Source: Diphasiastrum complanatum
Taxonomy: Eukaryota > Streptophyta > Lycopodiopsida > Lycopodiales > Lycopodiaceae
Length of the DNA stretch: 64,000 bases
Reading direction: 5' to 3'
Assembly: GCA_029204225.1 (NCBI GenBank)
Contig: CM055094.1
Coordinates: 13,164,813 to 13,228,812, forward strand
The stretch's first letter is position 1; every line of letters begins with the position of its first letter. The notes under the pieces were generated by a model. That model was not told the origin of the DNA, searched no databases, and worked only from the letters and a program-made list of their open reading frames with translations. This document shows, piece by piece, positions 48,752 to 56,108 of this stretch. Position numbers and translations under genes: made by a program.

Positions 48752-50453
48752 CCTCTGTAGCTGGTTTACAGAGACACCTTTATGCTCTACGTCGCTTCTG
48801 TCAGCTTTGGGGATTGATGGTTAATACTAAGAAGACCAAGATTATGGTGCTCAACACTAGCATATGAGAGATGTGGTATTTTACTATGACGGGCAACCAA
48901 TTGAGATTGTGACCTCTTACACCTACTTGAGAGTACTCTTTTCTGGTCCATTACTCACCTTTAGACCAACAGCCCTCACCAGGCTCCGCAAGGGGCATAC
49001 CGCTCTTGTCAATATGGAGAGATTCTATTCCACATATTAGGTGCAAGACCCCGCTAGCAAATGCTTACTATTCTCTGCTACGGTTTCCCCAATTGCCCTA
49101 TACTCTGCTGAGACTTGGTGCCCTGGTCTATCACGAGATACATGGAGGGATCTTACTGGCATCCAAATTCTCATGCTCAGCCGGATGATTCGGGCTAAGC
49201 CTTCTGTACCACATGATATCATATTAGCAAAGTTTGCTTCTCCTCCCTTGGTTGTCGGTGCTATGTTCCAGATTGTTACCTTTCTTCATACGTTGTCGCT
49301 GCTCTCACTTCATCCCGCACCATTGTTGGGGACAAGGAGCCAAGCATTCCTGGTATGGCAGTGTCTCAACCCTTCTTCAGACATGGGGGATATCTACACT
49401 TGATCTTCCGAACGGGATCCATGCTTATATCAGACAACAGATTTATCGGAGCTACATATGCACTATATGGTCATAGCCTGATCCTGATAGGGTCAAGATG
49501 CATTTCTACGGCACACATCTATTGCAGCTAGATGCTATGGGCCTTCCTATTCTTCTAGCAAATCTTGCACAGCCACTATCATTTGATCTGAAATACCGTA
49601 TGGGACAACTTCGAGTCTCTTCTCACCAGCTTGCTATCGAGACGAGTAGATACATGGACACTCCCAGATCGCAGAGGATATGTCAGTTTTGCTCTCTTCA
49701 GGAGGGGGAGGATGAGTTTCATTTAATCTTTCGTTGTCCACTATATTATGAGATCAGAGGGCGATACCATTGCTTATACAAAGATACTCCTCTCACACTA
49801 AGATCACATATCCAGACTACAGATGTGTAGGTCTTCTATTTAGGGAGATGTATACTCTACGAGCTTCACTTTTACCTACGCACTCAGATATGGATCACAG
49901 TCAGGCTTATATTACCCAGTTCTTCCAGAAGCGAGACAAAGAGGATATTTCAATTGAGGATTTTGAAGTTCCCGTTCGAGACCAAAGACACAGAGAGTAC
50001 CACATGCATCTACTAGATCCAGTACTACCAGGTCTTCACGTGCTTCTTGCCAGACGCTCCACTACTACCATCACTCACAACATTTAGTCAGCTCGTAGCT
50101 AGTCTCCTCAACAAAGCAGGTGGTTAAGCTCTTGCATTGTACCCTCACAAGCTGGTGGTCAAGCTTTGATACTTCTTCTTATAGATAGAGAGATAGATAT
50201 GCTAGTTTTTCTTTCTTTCTTTAGTAAATAAGTCTGTACGCGGACAATGCTCCTTACAATTGTACTCTCTTTTGTCTTATGTACCTTTGGGTACCAAAAG
50301 ACATTAATAATAGTAATTCTAATTCTAATTCTCTCTCTCTCTCTCTCTCTCTTCTCTAGTAAATAAGTCAGTACGCGGACAATGCTCCTTACGATTGTAC
50401 TCTCTTGTCTTATGTACCTTTGGATACCAAAAGACATTAATAATAATAATTCT

Positions 50454-50536
<83 letters not shown>

Positions 50537-53500
50537 CATAAAGTAGGTGACCCGACGAAACCAGAAAATTCCACAAGGCATGTGATTACCAAGATCCATG
50601 GGATCATACTTCAAACAAAGTAGCATTGGGTCAGGCTGGCTTTAGTACTCTGCTTATGACCACATCTTTACCCTCGAGTCTATCATTAAGGAAGCCAACT
50701 ACAAAAATAAAAAAGTTTCTTGTTGCTTTGTCGAATTTAGGTGGGCCTTTGACTTCGTTCTGAGACATGGCCTCATACAGCGACGGAGGGACCTTCAATC
50801 TATGATGCACTAATGGCACTTTATGAGAGAGTGTTTGAATGTTTCAAGACAAATTGTGAGGTATCTAAGACAATTTCAAGCAATATTGGGGTGAAGCAAG
50901 AATGTTCTTTATCTCCAATTCGTTGATGATCTTGAGGTGATTATTTCTCAAGATGGGGTGGCCAAGGTTGCAGGTTAGGAAATATTTTGATTTCCATACT
51001 ACTATATGCAGATCATGTAATCTTGCTTTCAACTTTGATGGAAGGATTGCAATGCCATATCAATATCTTACTCTCTTTCTATACGACACGGGGAACAGAT
51101 TTTAATATTCAAAAGACCAATATTATGGTCTTCAACGCTTCCAAACTATTCCTTCAGAGATCGTCTTTTCACCTGGATAGTCAACCTCCACCAGCAACAT
51201 TCATGTATGTTACAGAGACTTGGTGCCAATGTTTCGTGGACCTTTTCAAAAAGCCTTATTGCAACATGTTTGAAACGGGAAAGAATCGACTTTGTAGGGA
51301 AAGAAACGACGACACATTTTTAGGGTTCTTTTTTTTAAATTGGTTTATTTATAGCCTTTTGTTAAAGGAAAACCAAGTGTTGTTTAAGAGTCTAGATAGT
51401 GATTATAGCTCTATACAATGACAATATAACAATGGGTAATTGACAAACTTAGATGATAGAGGACTCAATGAGACATTAAGATACATCACAATGCACATGC
51501 ACAAGGTGTTCATTATTCTACTAATCCGTACTGAGTTTTAACAAAAGTTTTATATGCCAAACTTTCACACACAGTAGGAGTTTTTTTTTGGCTCTAATTT
51601 TAAAATCTGTTTCAAATGGTCCGTTGAAACATACTTTTCAAAACGGAGTTTCATTGAATGAAACGCGTTTTAGTGAAACATTACTTGGTGCAAAAGGCTT
51701 ACATAATCAGACTGGGATACTTTATCTCATTTTTGATTCTACATGTTCTCTAGGATGATCCACAGGAAGCCTTCAGTTTTCCATCCTATAGTATGGGCCG
51801 AGTTCAAGTCGAGTCCATTTTCAAGGTCATCATTTACCTCTAGTGGATTAGGGAGTCGTGTGATATTGTTAGCACCAAGGATTCTTCTCTTGCAGTTACC
51901 TCTTTGTAGTAGCTTCACAAGCAAGGAAACCTTTTGTCATGGTCTTAGGCCTCCAAATTGCTGCACCAATATGGTATTGCATTTCAAGTCTTCGGAAGGG
52001 TAGGCATTTATACATCAAACAATTCATTCATACATCCTATGCACGGACAATTTGGCCTTAGGATTCAAGCTAGAGTTTTATTAGACACACTTCCTCCAAA
52101 TGACACCACTAAGTGTTTTGACTCATGCACAATACCTTAACCTTGAAATATAATACAGTTTGTGATTCACTCGGGGTAATATAATATATTTCATGGTGCC
52201 CCACGAGCGCATCAAATCTATTAGCTTTGTTCATTGGGTGATGTAGAATCAAAGGAGTGCTTTATTTTTAGATGTCCACCAACTACAAGATCAGATGTAG
52301 ATACCACTGTCTTTTTTGTGACCAGCCTCTACCACAATACACTCCTTGATAAAATATGAGGATCAAAGATGTGTTGCACTGATGTTATGAGAGATGTTTC
52401 ACTTATGTGATCATAAAACTCAGACTCCTTGCCAGCCTCAAACTCAAAGCCAAATTACATCTTGCTTCAGTAGGCGGTGAGCCAGAGATCCAGATGCTAA
52501 TATAGAGGACATCCCTCTCATCCCAATCAAACACTGTACATGACACCAGATGGCACCTCCTAGGCCGATTATTCCCCATTGACCTTCACATAGCTCTAGG
52601 TACATGGCACTAGCCTTGATACCAACAAGGGTTTCTATGGATATCACTACCTATTTTAAGTTCAAAGTTGATTGACATAGAGTTACAGACATAGATTTCA
52701 TTTAACTGACACCATTTTGTTCAGTCATAGATTACAATTGTGATTTGTTACATGTTTTGATGTATTGGCTTTCTATTAGTTTGATCAAAAATGTCACTCA
52801 TGTATAGGACCAAATGTCCCTTTATAGAATATGGTGACTGGTCAACTACTTTTAGGTGATTACACCAACAGCCTCTCTAGGTTAATATCCAGTACCCTTT
52901 ACCAATTAGAAGCAAGTCTACAAGTTCACTAAAATCTTGCAAATTACATTTTCTTACAAAACATCACAGGCCGACATGACATCCAAATTTTGGATCGTGA
53001 AGTTCCCTTTGATAAATTATGCATAAGTTTGCAGGTTGTGGCCATATATGCAGCAAGACTAGAGGTTTGATGTTTACCTCTGCTATCATGTATGAGAGAT
53101 ATGCCATCAGTGCCATAATTGCTATTTCCCGATCGGTTGAGTGCCTGTATCAGAATCAGAACAAATGTGACATAAATATGAAAGAACAACTCTCATTAAC
53201 TCTTACCAAGCTTTTGATACATCTAGCAAGATGCACCAATGAAGTCTACAATGACACAAAAGAATCAAAAGAACTTATTTCTAGATGGCTCAATAAAAAT
53301 TCACAAGTGGCTGTGAATTTTCATGTTGGAGTTATTGAAAGGCCTACCTGCCAAAGTACAAAGTTTTGATGATATATGCGCTCAACAATCCTGTCTACAA
53401 AGTTCAATGAACAACAAAAATAACACTCAGAATTCTGTGCTTAAGATTAGATTTTGAGTTTTGGAAGAATAAACATTGTGACATTCCACTTCTCCTCTGT

Positions 53501-53823
53501 ACGTCTATAGGCAGTTCCCATAAGCACATCAGGGTTTGATAGGTCTATTCTTCATAAGTATCTGCTTTAGCTAACGTGTAATAACACCTGCATTTAAATC
53601 AAGTTCGAATTGAAACATTCAAACTTACAGAAACTCCCAGAACTGTGCTTGTAAAGAAGAGATAAAGAAAATCGCCCAAAATGTGGACTGCTGTCATACT
53701 GCTCATGCTTGTAATGTCAAATTTCTGTACTGCCCTGAACAGCACTATCGAGGTAGCATCATTTACAACACCTTCACCAAACACCAGACTATAAAGCAAA
53801 GGAGTATCATTCTGATTGAGGAC
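21027..53823 (-). CDS. NHX: Vacuolar-type Na+/H+ antiporter (NHX class I), nine exons, N-terminus not found
   Basis: Exchanges Na+ or K+ for protons, by family knowledge at the tonoplast, for ion and pH balance. Nine exons joined in order (53823-53629, 53394-53348, 53144-53078, 45845-45745, 25445-25344, 22226-22094, 21830-21768, 21610-21527, 21389-21027) make exactly 385 codons including the stop, all with GT-AG borders. Landmarks: FGEGVVNDATS, with the Asn-Asp ion-binding pair; LLSAYIIKTLYFGRHSTDRE; SGILTVFFCGIVMSHYTWHN; AETFIFLYVGMD; FIGRAAFVFPLS; WWAGLIRGAVSIALAFNQ; and the class I tail MRPVFGGRGFVPCVPGSPS. About 170-190 N-terminal residues (first membrane helices) are missing. Their exons were not found up to 64000, so the gene probably exceeds 40 kb. 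Endosomal NHX and SOS1 types lack this tail. Confidence 0.93.
21527..21610 (-). CDS. NHX: NHX exon (84 nt)
   Basis: Acceptor GTTGCAG, donor GTAAGA. Encodes FTISGKTMNAENATVISSTI and MMVLFSTV, the last membrane helix. Confidence 0.95.
21768..21830 (-). CDS. NHX: NHX exon (63 nt)
   Basis: Acceptor GTATAG, donor GTGAGA. Encodes FIIWWAGLIRGAVSIALAFN and Q; the WWxGLxRGAVS motif is diagnostic of NHX proteins. Confidence 0.95.
22094..22226 (-). CDS. NHX: NHX exon (133 nt)
   Basis: Acceptor GCAACAG, donor GTATGA. Encodes a membrane helix ending FIGRAAFVFPLSALSNYARR and then the cytosolic PGTKINARKQ. Confidence 0.95.
22227..25343 (-). other. NHX intron, no features recognised
   Basis: About 3.1 kb of AT-rich sequence with only short chance open frames on both strands. 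Confidence 0.5.
25344..25445 (-). CDS. NHX: NHX exon (102 nt)
   Basis: Acceptor TCTCAG, donor GTAATC. Encodes HAFATMSFIAETFIFLYVGM and then DTLDANKW. Confidence 0.95.
25446..26962. other. NHX intron segment without recognised features
   Basis: First part of the 20-kb intron. Short open frames at 26013-26941 on the minus strand resemble nothing I recognise; they may be decayed LTR-element sequence. Confidence 0.35.
26963..27233 (-). repeat. Direct repeat, 157-bp period, two diverged copies
   Basis: 26963-27080 and 27120-27233 both contain TTGATAGATCATGTGAGGATG, CTCCCATCCACA, CCTTTAAGCATAGCT and CCCTCTATTTTG. They lie in what should be the LTR of the Gypsy fragment next door, so they may be LTR subrepeats. 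Confidence 0.8.
27560..28215 (-). mobile_element. Ty3/Gypsy chromovirus fragment: integrase C-terminus and chromodomain
   Basis: On the minus strand from 28215: SIAEFLTQMQDRLETRLETT; then HTFKELELGDLVF; KLSPRYYNHG; HPIFHVSRLKEVL (the GPY/F-type integrase C-terminal module); then WKGIPLFDAT and ESHYRLCQV, a chromodomain end. A purine-rich stretch (GGAAAGGGGTGAGAA) near 27580 is a likely polypurine tract, with LTR below it. The frame is broken repeatedly. Confidence 0.8.
28981..29565 (-). mobile_element. 3' end of a LINE split by an LTR retrotransposon
   Basis: On the minus strand this reads HRLSWYSQASRLLRIYDIDL, homologous to KLSWYQQASDLLRHLGI in the LINE at 63.3 kb. Next come the LINE 3' UTR, the hairpin (29032-29019), AAAAGACGTTAATAAAGC and a short (CTTT)n tail at 28981-29000. 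Its other half is at 35573-37490. The split is marked by CATCA duplicated on both sides of the inserted element. Confidence 0.85.
31300..32196 (-). mobile_element. Related Gypsy element reduced to LTR, chromodomain stub and LTR
   Basis: A ~205-bp LTR segment occurs twice in direct orientation, 31583-31789 and 31990-32196 (both with GGAATGACGTAGCATAAC and CACGTCAGGAATTATTCC). Between them (31790-31989) is only the chromodomain end homologous to 30085-30290. The junction near 31988 shows short homology (CCTCC) between chromodomain and LTR sequence, as expected of a deletion between short repeats. The left LTR probably starts near 31301. Confidence 0.7.
32197..34609. other. Interior of the LTR element; decayed, no domains recognised
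   Basis: AT-rich, with no frame that I can assign to gag, protease or RT. A short direct repeat of CACATGCCCACATATC occurs at about 34467 and 34494. Confidence 0.35.
34610..34669 (+). repeat. (GA)n microsatellite
   Basis: About 60 bp of pure GA. On the complementary strand this is a CT tract, but no LINE hairpin or tail motif precedes it, so it is not a LINE 3' end. Confidence 0.95.
35573..37490 (-). mobile_element. LINE ORF2 fragment (endonuclease C-terminus to RT), 5' part of the split LINE
   Basis: Minus strand, 37490 downward: CHPHGGGHSVVDYFMGSP (endonuclease SxxDY motif) and LSDHFFLSI; GKRLVDLLYSSSFGAFW near 37010; an FRKAFDFVP-like RT block near 36440; then the RT active site LYVDDVALLSSS and SCTYLGTSFTG, ending at AIFKLITYI at 35573. 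Stops are present, so it is inactive. The 5' end is truncated and abuts Copia RT at 37490. Confidence 0.85.
37490..38870 (-). mobile_element. Ty1/Copia pol fragment: gag-pre-integrase, integrase, start of RT
   Basis: Minus strand order: HKRMCHLNMRSLYDMSKNEL (gag-pre-integrase), DFCEAC then an in-frame stop; VHTDVYGPMKVDSLSGSRFF and LTFIDDF (integrase core Asp); YTPQYNGVLESRNKML (catalytic Glu block); VYRLYNPTTKKVVMSRDVKF; then EIESMK and LEPLPEGKKKVDC at the start of RT, where LINE sequence begins. Several in-frame stops show it is a fossil. Confidence 0.87.
38915..39220. mobile_element. Palindromic repeat element with GGCAATATGGGTATCAG
   Basis: Inverted segments ATTCGCCCAGAATCAC (about 38967) and GGCGATTCTGGGCAGCGAAT (39163) bracket the shared motif at 39011-39027 and a near-perfect long palindrome at 39080-39128 (arms TTTGGACTTGACATGAAC and GTTCATTTCAGGTCCAAA). 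Outer AATCGC-type repeats match those at 8572-8640. Likely a non-autonomous DNA transposon. Confidence 0.55.
39236..39645. mobile_element. Palindromic repeat element with GGTACC/GGATCC subterminal repeats
   Basis: 39250-39326 holds four interleaved copies of GGTACC, CCGCGG and GGATCC words. 39550-39632 holds GGTACCGCC and the palindrome ATAATGGCGGTACCACCATTAT. Between them lies GGCAATATGGGTATCAG at 39404-39420, followed by GAAGCTGTTGATGAGAGCA. Boundaries are approximate. Confidence 0.5.
39641..39672. repeat. (TA)n microsatellite
   Basis: About 30 bp of alternating TA at the right edge of the palindromic element. Confidence 0.95.
39681..39735. repeat. GGAACGCGTTCC and CATTCCGAAAC palindrome cluster
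   Basis: A GGAACGCGTTCC palindrome, a run of G, and an inverted pair (CATTCCGAAAC / GTTTCGGAAC). The same GGAACG words mark the ends of the intronic TIR element at 4227-5035, so this may be the end of a second copy. Confidence 0.5.
40869..41927 (-). pseudogene. LINE ORF1: coiled-coil and RRM-type nucleic-acid-binding protein, frame-broken
   Basis: 41869-41477 encodes a basic start (RTKRAKKLMSTGSRK), then a leucine-heptad helix (LNELRADLLTKTATIDAQQ, EIASLRVALSALQ). After a break, 41462-41214 continues with more heptads (ERQIHDPLE, LEQRLHE). Past another stop comes INLRFRGLPTEG, and 41141-40869 has PKVLFVKFKTMDDRQTVLRA. This order (coiled coil, RRM-like, C-terminal domain) is that of L1 ORF1p. 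There is no CCHC knuckle. Family match inferred from pattern, not a search. Confidence 0.7.
42417..42487 (-). repeat. (GA)n tract at the 5' border of the antisense LINE
   Basis: Seventy-one bases of GA; it is CT on the LINE's strand, directly upstream of its 5' UTR, as at 59116-59166 for the full-length copy. Confidence 0.95.
42488..45744. other. NHX intron DNA without recognised features
   Basis: AT-rich. A 145-codon open frame at 43839-44276 (+) has a hydrophobic composition but no motif that I recognise, starts at GTG and shows no flanking splice sites or repeats. I do not call it a gene. Confidence 0.4.
45745..45845 (-). CDS. NHX: NHX exon (101 nt)
   Basis: Acceptor AATGTAG, donor GTATGT. 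Encodes LFYLSGILTVFFCGIVMSHY and TWHNVTERSRVTT, the most conserved membrane segment of the family. The following intron is 20.3 kb. Confidence 0.95.
46084..47675 (+). mobile_element. 5'-truncated LINE, RT to 3' end (chain member 1)
   Basis: Starts within RT (YIDELERIIDQDG-like near 46125; LLYADDMALLSSTAEGLQRH at 46220-46275), continues through SYKYLGTLL, RKYIRDAPSKCKLFDTIVLP and the ORF2 tail, and ends with hairpin ATGCT-TTTT-AGCAT at 47628-47641 and a CT tail (47657-47675). Many stops. Antisense to NHX in its intron. Confidence 0.82.
47676..48456 (+). mobile_element. LINE fragment: endonuclease end joined to 3' UTR (chain member 2)
   Basis: Begins directly after the CT tail at 47675, with TCHPHSGSHSAIDYLTESP (endonuclease). 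It reaches KRLIDLLFNSSSGAFWREF near 48270 and then jumps at about 48335 to the 3' UTR, hairpin ATGCC-TTTT-GGCAT (48403-48416), GACATTAATAAA and CT tail 48435-48456. The RT is deleted. Confidence 0.78.
48457..48748 (+). mobile_element. LINE 3' end only (chain member 3)
   Basis: Starts at the end of the CT tract at 48456. About 240 bp of LINE 3' UTR (ACTTGACATGTA, hairpin ATGTC-TTTT-GGCAT at 48650-48663, GACATTAATAAAGC) and a long CT tail to 48748. Confidence 0.78.
48749..50352 (+). mobile_element. 5'-truncated LINE, RT end to 3' tail (chain member 4)
   Basis: Starts directly after the CT tract with VAGLQRHLYALRRFCQLWG. The ORF2 tail follows, including the Cys/His finger RICQFCSLQEGEDEFHLIFR (49675-49735) and YYEIRGRYHCLY, then the 3' UTR, hairpin GTACC-TTTG-GGTAC (50281-50294), an (AATTCT)n step and a CT tail. 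Best-preserved ORF2 C-terminus on the plus strand. Confidence 0.82.
50353..50532 (+). mobile_element. LINE 3' end only (chain member 5)
   Basis: About 100 bp nearly identical to 50222-50330 (AGTAAATAAGTC, CGGACAATGCTCCTTACG, hairpin at 50414-50427), starting at the CT tail of member 4 and ending in a 76-bp CT tract. Either a very short second insertion or a local duplication. Confidence 0.8.
50533..52400 (+). mobile_element. 5'-truncated LINE, RT onward, split by a small TIR element (chain member 6)
   Basis: Begins right after the CT tract at 50532. RT blocks with many stops include GVKQECSLSPI near 50890, SILLYADHVILLSTLMEGLQ (50990-51045) and IQKTNIMVFNAS. The reading breaks at TETWC (51226), where a 457-bp element sits, and resumes at 51684 through MFSRMIHRKPSV to the Cys/His finger region near 52260-52340. 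No 3' tail was found. Confidence 0.78.
51227..51683. mobile_element. hAT-like MITE with 8-bp target-site duplication
   Basis: CTTGGTGC is duplicated at 51219-51226 and 51684-51691. The ends are inverted: CAATGTTTCG and, at the right, TAGTGAAACATTA. The LINE paralogue at about 46613 shows the uninterrupted site (TTTGGTGCACAAGGCTT). An 8-bp duplication is typical of hAT elements. It carries GAAACGCGTTTT near its right end and no transposase. Confidence 0.8.
53078..53144 (-). CDS. NHX: NHX exon (67 nt)
   Basis: Acceptor GATACAG, donor GTAAAC. Encodes HSTDREIAIMALMAYLSYM then IAE. A seven-kilobase intron packed with antisense LINE fragments follows. Confidence 0.93.
53348..53394 (-). CDS. NHX: NHX exon (47 nt)
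   Basis: Acceptor TTTGTAG, donor GTAGGC. Encodes TGLLSAYIIKTLYFG plus two bases that join the next exon to make Arg. Confidence 0.9.
53629..53823 (-). CDS. NHX: NHX exon: core ion-binding segment
   Basis: Sixty-five phase-0 codons between a GCTGCAG acceptor and a GTAAGT donor. Begins VLNQNDTPLLYSLVFGEG and contains VVNDATS, then a hydrophobic helix (FLYLFFTSTVLG). Confidence 0.95.
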
Positions 53824-55059
53824 CTGCAGCAAACGCAGACAAACACACTTTTTGCTTTGGAAACAGCGCTATGCAGATAACAATCACCATGAACACTCAT
53901 CCAAAGGCATACCGAAACTGCAAAAGACTTGCCCACAATATCTGCACTTTGGAAAAAATGTACATGATAAAATATTGAAATTTGTATGCTCAAGTAACAT
54001 GCTCAAGAAATGTTACAGCCAGACCTGCTGCACATATACTAAAGAAAAAACACTTGCCAAACCAACAGCTATATCTGCTCATACCCTTTACCAGTCTTGT
54101 CATCTTAACTTGCTACTAAAATGCCTTGTTACCAAGTCTATTTAGGATGAATCTTTCTGAGTGTACAATAATAACTGCTGTGATGCTCTTAGCTCTGGTC
54201 AAAAGCACTACTACTTTTATTTGCAATGGTAGTATTGAAATTGTGTCAAGACTTTTCCATATGAAATGGGAAACCAGATTTTATTTTATCCAGTCTTTAG
54301 CAGGAGGCTAGGCTTCAATGTCAAAATATGATTCACTTTAGTCAATTTGTCAAGCCACTCATCTTATTGGATTCTGATTTGTGAGAACCATTAATCAACA
54401 TACAGCTGCCACTCATGTGCAACCAAACAAGTTACAACAAACATTGATAGCCAAATTGCATATGTATCATGTTTTTGCATCCAACTGTAGAGAGGATTCA
54501 CTCTATAAAATGGGTGAGGGATTGGTCTTCTAATGCCACAAAATGAAATCGAGATAATACCAACATCAAGCACCTCAATCACTCACCTAGAAGGATGTCT
54601 TATACTTTCACTAGCTCTGGCTATGCATATGTCAAAGATCCTCGATTGTGCAGAGGACCCCTAAGTAAAATCCATCATCCACACTAGCTTAAATTCTAAC
54701 TCTGCACCATAAACCTTACACGCACATCCACATGCAAACCCTTTATAGATAACTCCACATTAATACAAGCCAGTGTCTCTATTGTTAGTTGAATTATATC
54801 CTAACTTCATGCTTGAACCATCGATTAGTGATTATGTGCATCATGTGCATAAAAAAATTGCCACTAAAGAATGGACTTCTTTTGAATTAAATGAAAGATA
54901 GTTTCGGTTAGTGATTATGTACATCATGTGCATAAAAAACTTGCCACTAAAGAATGGACTTCTTTTGAAATAAGTGAAAGATAGTTTCGTAAGTTGGCTC
55001 TACCTCCTGGGACTGCACATATCATTCTTTGACAAGAATTGATGATGCTTCAGTGTCAC
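53824..55059. other. Presumed NHX intron; no exon found
   Basis: The next NHX exon upstream should end in the family's TDSVCTLQ segment before VLNQ. I could not find it here on the minus strand. Apart from the 83-bp duplication, nothing is recognised. Confidence 0.4.
54825..54989 (+). repeat. 83-bp tandem duplication
   Basis: 54825-54906 and 54908-54989 are nearly identical (TTAGTGATTATGT, CATCATGTGCATAAAAAA, GCCACTAAAGAATGGACTTC, GAAAGATAGTTTCG). Few differences, so recent. No coding role seen. Confidence 0.92.
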
Positions 55060-55187
55060 TAGTTTTCTAAATGCATTTATAGTTTCAAAGACGTCTTTTA
55101 CACTCATGATTTTCATTATACACACTTGACATGTACTATTTTTGTCTTACGTGCCTTTTTGGCATTTAAAAGACATTAATACAGCTT
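55060..55187 (+). mobile_element. LINE 3' UTR fragment
   Basis: CACTTGACATGTACT, a hairpin with GTGCC-TTTTT-GGCAT (55151-55165) and AAAAGACATTAATA, but the CT tail is missing. Confidence 0.65.
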
Positions 55188-55913
55188 CAGGTTTCATTAC
55201 ATTAGTTCTGTGGAGATAGGATCTGACAGTTATGTACATTAGACGAAGTAGAGTCTAAGGAGCATCTACCACTGCCATGATTCTCCAATCACACTACATT
55301 CTTATTTCTTATGAGAATCCACATTGTGTTGCTTTGATGATACATGAGATCTTTCTTCTACACCGACATATATGCTAGCAGGATCAATATGGTGATTTGG
55401 GACAGCCCCAGATTACCTCCTTCTCAAGGAGACTCTCCAGAGTAGATATTGAGAGTGAGACATTATCTGAGGATGAGACAGACATCCCGCCGTCCCAGGA
55501 CCAGCATTGTGATCGGAGACAGCATTTAGTATTGAGGTCGAGAGTCATTTAGAGATCTCGTTAGACTATGAGCATTCGTACGAGGAGATGATCTCCATCT
55601 TCGCATCAGCATCATCTGTAGTACCGGGACTATGTATCCTTTCTTACTTCAGCAGAGCTCCAGTTCCCTCGGCCATGATATTTGATAGTTCATTGTATTA
55701 TTGTTTCAGCTACGGTGCTTTTTTCAGCTATGCAAAGATTTCATTCATATTTAGTCAGACGATTAGAGACTAGTTCGTTGATTGATTTAGTCTAGTTTAT
55801 TTTGAGTTTGATTTTGGAGGCATATTTATGCTCCTATATAGGCTATCACACTTGAGATGTATTATTTTGTCTTATATGCTTTTTAGCATCAAATGACAAT
55901 AAAGCTCTCTCTC
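55188..55913 (+). mobile_element. LINE ORF2-tail and 3' end
   Basis: Matches 47090-47660 (for example AAGTAGAGTCTAAGGAGCATC, CACATTGTGTTGCTTTGATG), with hairpin ATGCT-TTTT-AGCAT at 55876-55889, GACAATAAAGC and a short CT tail (55904-55913). Confidence 0.75.
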
Positions 55914-56108
55914 GGGTTGTGGGCTTATTTCACTTCTGCTTTGTTCTACTTTCATTCGTAGCTAGTTTATAGCATTTTACAGCCACGTCCTCCTATGGAT
56001 GATGCTCCCACTGTTGCTTGTACATATTTTCTTTTTGGTCTTATGCACCCACGGGTGCCCAAAAGACGTTAATAAAGCTTTCTTTCTTTCTTTCTTTCTC
56101 TCTCTCTC
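55914..56108 (+). mobile_element. LINE 3' end of the full-length subfamily
   Basis: Starts at GGGTTGTGGGCTTATTTCAC, directly after the CT tail at 55913, and is nearly identical to 63778-63950. Hairpin GCACC-CACG-GGTGC at 56045-56058, AAAAGACGTTAATAAAGC, then (CTTT)n(CT)n to 56108. Confidence 0.88.

Noticed and set aside
47657-50532. Regularly spaced CT tracts as a CRISPR-like or satellite array
   Set aside because: Spacers are LINE pieces of very different sizes and contents; the tracts are LINE tails.
50159-50626. Minus-strand Glu-Arg repeat protein
   Set aside because: Complement of two CT tails and LINE 3' ends.
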